A stretch of DNA of 64,000 bases from Paenochrobactrum gallinarii (lineage in GTDB: Bacteria; Pseudomonadota; Alphaproteobacteria; Rhizobiales; Rhizobiaceae). Position numbers and translations under genes: made by a program. The stretch covers positions 62,001-126,000 of the forward strand of contig NZ_JACIIU010000004.1 of the NCBI RefSeq assembly GCF_014205685.1. Reading direction: 5' to 3'. Positions 62,826 through 64,000 of this stretch are shown in pieces (position 1 is the first letter of the stretch; every line of letters starts with the position of its first letter). The notes beneath the pieces were generated by a model. It was not told where the DNA came from and made no database searches. It saw only the letters and a program-made list of their open reading frames with translations.

Positions 62826-63562
62826 TATGCGCCTCTTTTGTTTTTGAGTAATGCCAGTGCCTCAACCGGATCAATGCGGCCATCATAAAGCGCACGTCCT
62901 GAAATGGCGCCTTCAAGCTTGCGGGCATCGGGCTGGGTCATGCGTTCAATATCCTGCATCGAAGCCAGACCGCCGGATGCAATCACCGGAATGGAAACCG
63001 CATCAGCAAGGCTGAGAGTTGACTCCCAGTTGATACCCGCCAGAATGCCGTCACGGTCAATATCAGTGTAAATAATGGCCGCCACACCGGCACCTTCAAA
63101 CTTCTGTGCCAGTTCAATCACGCCAAGTTCGGATGCTTCCGCCCAGCCTTCAACCGCCACTTTGCCGCCCTTGGCATCAATACCAACGGCCACTTTGCCC
63201 GGAAATTCTTTACAAGCTTCGATCACAAGCGCCGGATCACGTACCGCGACGGTGCCTAAAATCACGCGTGAAAGCCCGCGCGAAAGCCAGTTTTCAATAT
63301 GCTGCAATGTGCGGATACCACCGCCGAGCTGCACCGGATTTTTAGTGGCTTTCAAAATTGCATCTACAGCCGCACCATTGACGCTTTCACCAGCAAATGC
63401 GCCGTTGAGATCAACCACATGCAGCCATTCAAAACCCTGATCTTCAAATGCCTTGGCCTGTGCGGCAGGGTCCTGATTATAGACCGTTGCCTGATCCATA
63501 TCGCCCAGTTTCAGACGAACACATTCGCCTTCTTTAAGATCAATTGCAGGAAATAAAATCAT
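62825..63562 (-). CDS. hisA: Phosphoribosylformimino-5-aminoimidazole carboxamide ribotide isomerase HisA
   Basis: 245-residue (beta/alpha)8 isomerase, with Asp8 in '[17 protein letters not shown]' and a second Asp in '[17 protein letters not shown]'. ATG 63562 overlaps the hisH stop as ATGA; a GTG three codons upstream (63571) is less likely because it is inside hisH without a better ribosome site. Confidence 0.96.
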   Translation of the reverse strand: MILFPAIDLKEGECVRLKLGDMDQATVYNQDPAAQAKAFEDQGFEWLHVVDLNGAFAGESVNGAAVDAILKATKNPVQLGGGIRTLQHIENWLSRGLSRVILGTVAVRDPALVIEACKEFPGKVAVGIDAKGGKVAVEGWAEASELGVIELAQKFEGAGVAAIIYTDIDRDGILAGINWESTLSLADAVSIPVIASGGLASMQDIERMTQPDARKLEGAISGRALYDGRIDPVEALALLKNKRGA

Positions 63563-64000
63563 GGCTTCCACTTCAAGAAATTAGCAATCAAGGCCAGTCC
63601 GAGTGCCTGGCTTTTTTCCGGATGGAACTGTGTTCCAGCCATATTATCACGCGCAACCGCAGCGGTGACGGTCTCGCCATACTCACTTGTGGCTAAAACA
63701 TCTTCAGGATTTTTAGCATCCAGCATGTAAGAATGGACGTAATAGGCGTGTAATCCATCCTCACCGGTTGCAATATTTGCAAAGAGGGGATGGGAATGTT
63801 TCACGTGAATCCTATTCCATCCGATCTGCGGAATTTTCAAACCCGGGTCTGAAACCTTGATTTCACGCACATCACCGGCAATCCAGCCAAGGCCCTCAGT
63901 CACTTGTTTTTCCAAACCGCGCTCTGCCATCAATTGCATGCCGACACAAATGCCGAGGAAAGGGCGTGCCTGTTCAACAACGGTTTTCTGCAATGTTTCA
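63559..64000 (-). CDS. hisH: Imidazole glycerol phosphate synthase subunit HisH (5'-truncated by window edge)
   Basis: C-terminal two thirds of the glutamine amidotransferase of the HisF-HisH complex. The catalytic Cys is in '[11 protein letters not shown]', the Glu-His pair in 'TQFHPEKSQ' near the end. The frame remains open to 64000; the N-terminus lies outside. It carries the second parS-like site, in codons for 'IHVKHS', a stretch not strongly conserved in HisH. Confidence 0.95.
   Translation of the reverse strand, partial: ETLQKTVVEQARPFLGICVGMQLMAERGLEKQVTEGLGWIAGDVREIKVSDPGLKIPQIGWNRIHVKHSHPLFANIATGEDGLHAYYVHSYMLDAKNPEDVLATSEYGETVTAAVARDNMAGTQFHPEKSQALGLALIANFLKWKP
63797..63812. promoter_or_regulatory. 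parS-like palindrome inside hisH (candidate ParB site)
   Basis: TGTTTCACGTGAATCC matches TGTTTCACGTGAAACA at 14 of 16 positions, with the core TTCACGTGAA intact (63800-63809). It is in coding sequence. ParB binding is inferred. Confidence 0.4.

Overview
The window looks like a chromosomal segment of an alphaproteobacterium of the order Rhizobiales (Hyphomicrobiales), most likely a Brucellaceae-type organism of moderate GC (near 50% by eye). The gene orders support this: murA-DUF2948-hisD-UPF0262-LMW phosphatase-infA-maf-yacG-tRNA-Phe on the left, and hisH-hisA-hisF-hisE-coaA plus pckA/chvI-chvG-hprK-EIIA-HPr on the right, are the classical arrangements of this group. No phage, insertion sequence, CRISPR array, rRNA or plasmid gene was seen. 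The genus cannot be fixed from the sequence alone.

Layout. 1-2500: the end of a SitD-type Mn/Fe permease, a DUF924 protein and meso-diaminopimelate dehydrogenase (ddh). 2600-9460: tRNA-Thr, then the murA to yacG housekeeping block and tRNA-Phe. 9600-17430: a PepSY protein and an oligopeptide ABC transporter with two tandem, diverged substrate-binding proteins, two permeases and one fused double ATPase. 17490-20060: arsC, an aldehyde dehydrogenase and alkB. 20070-24400: an MFS carrier and LysR regulator, divergent from a D-amino-acid transaminase and P1-family peptidase pair, with a perfect dyad between them. 24600-33000: a soluble FtsK-type translocase, SURF1, a ferric-siderophore ABC importer and an amino-sugar kinase. 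33050-40130 (minus): a GbsR/MarR-type regulator followed by cydD-cydC-cydA-cydB-cydX. 40300-46340 (minus): a six-gene Mrp/Pha cation/proton antiporter operon with MrpA-MrpB fused. 46640-47970: a D-amino-acid-oxidase-like flavoprotein. 48000-49000: a DUF1127 mini-gene and a three-hairpin RNA with CCUCC-rich loops. 49000-53350: putA and its Lrp-type regulator. 53390-59520: HPr, EIIA, short HPr kinase, ChvG, ChvI and, divergent, pckA. 59600-64000: arfB, a Kbp-type BON-LysM protein, coaA and the his genes.

How the genes fit together. The respiratory block (CydAB oxidase, its CydDC maturation exporter and the Mrp antiporter) and the ChvGI/HPr-kinase/EIIA/PckA block (envelope stress, carbon-nitrogen status, gluconeogenesis) are coherent modules. 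Several genes act on D-configured or meso amino acids (ddh, the transaminase, the DmpA-like peptidase, the DAO-like flavoprotein) but are scattered and may be unrelated.

Most noteworthy: (1) the DUF1127 plus CCUCC-loop RNA locus at 48081-48483, which matches the architecture of the CcsR/'cuckoo' anti-Shine-Dalgarno sRNAs; (2) three CTGAA/TTCAG dyads in front of the regulator-cyd operon; (3) two parS-like sites at 9123 and 63797; (4) a perfect LysR-type dyad at 22383; (5) the ddh gene, which is uncommon in this group.
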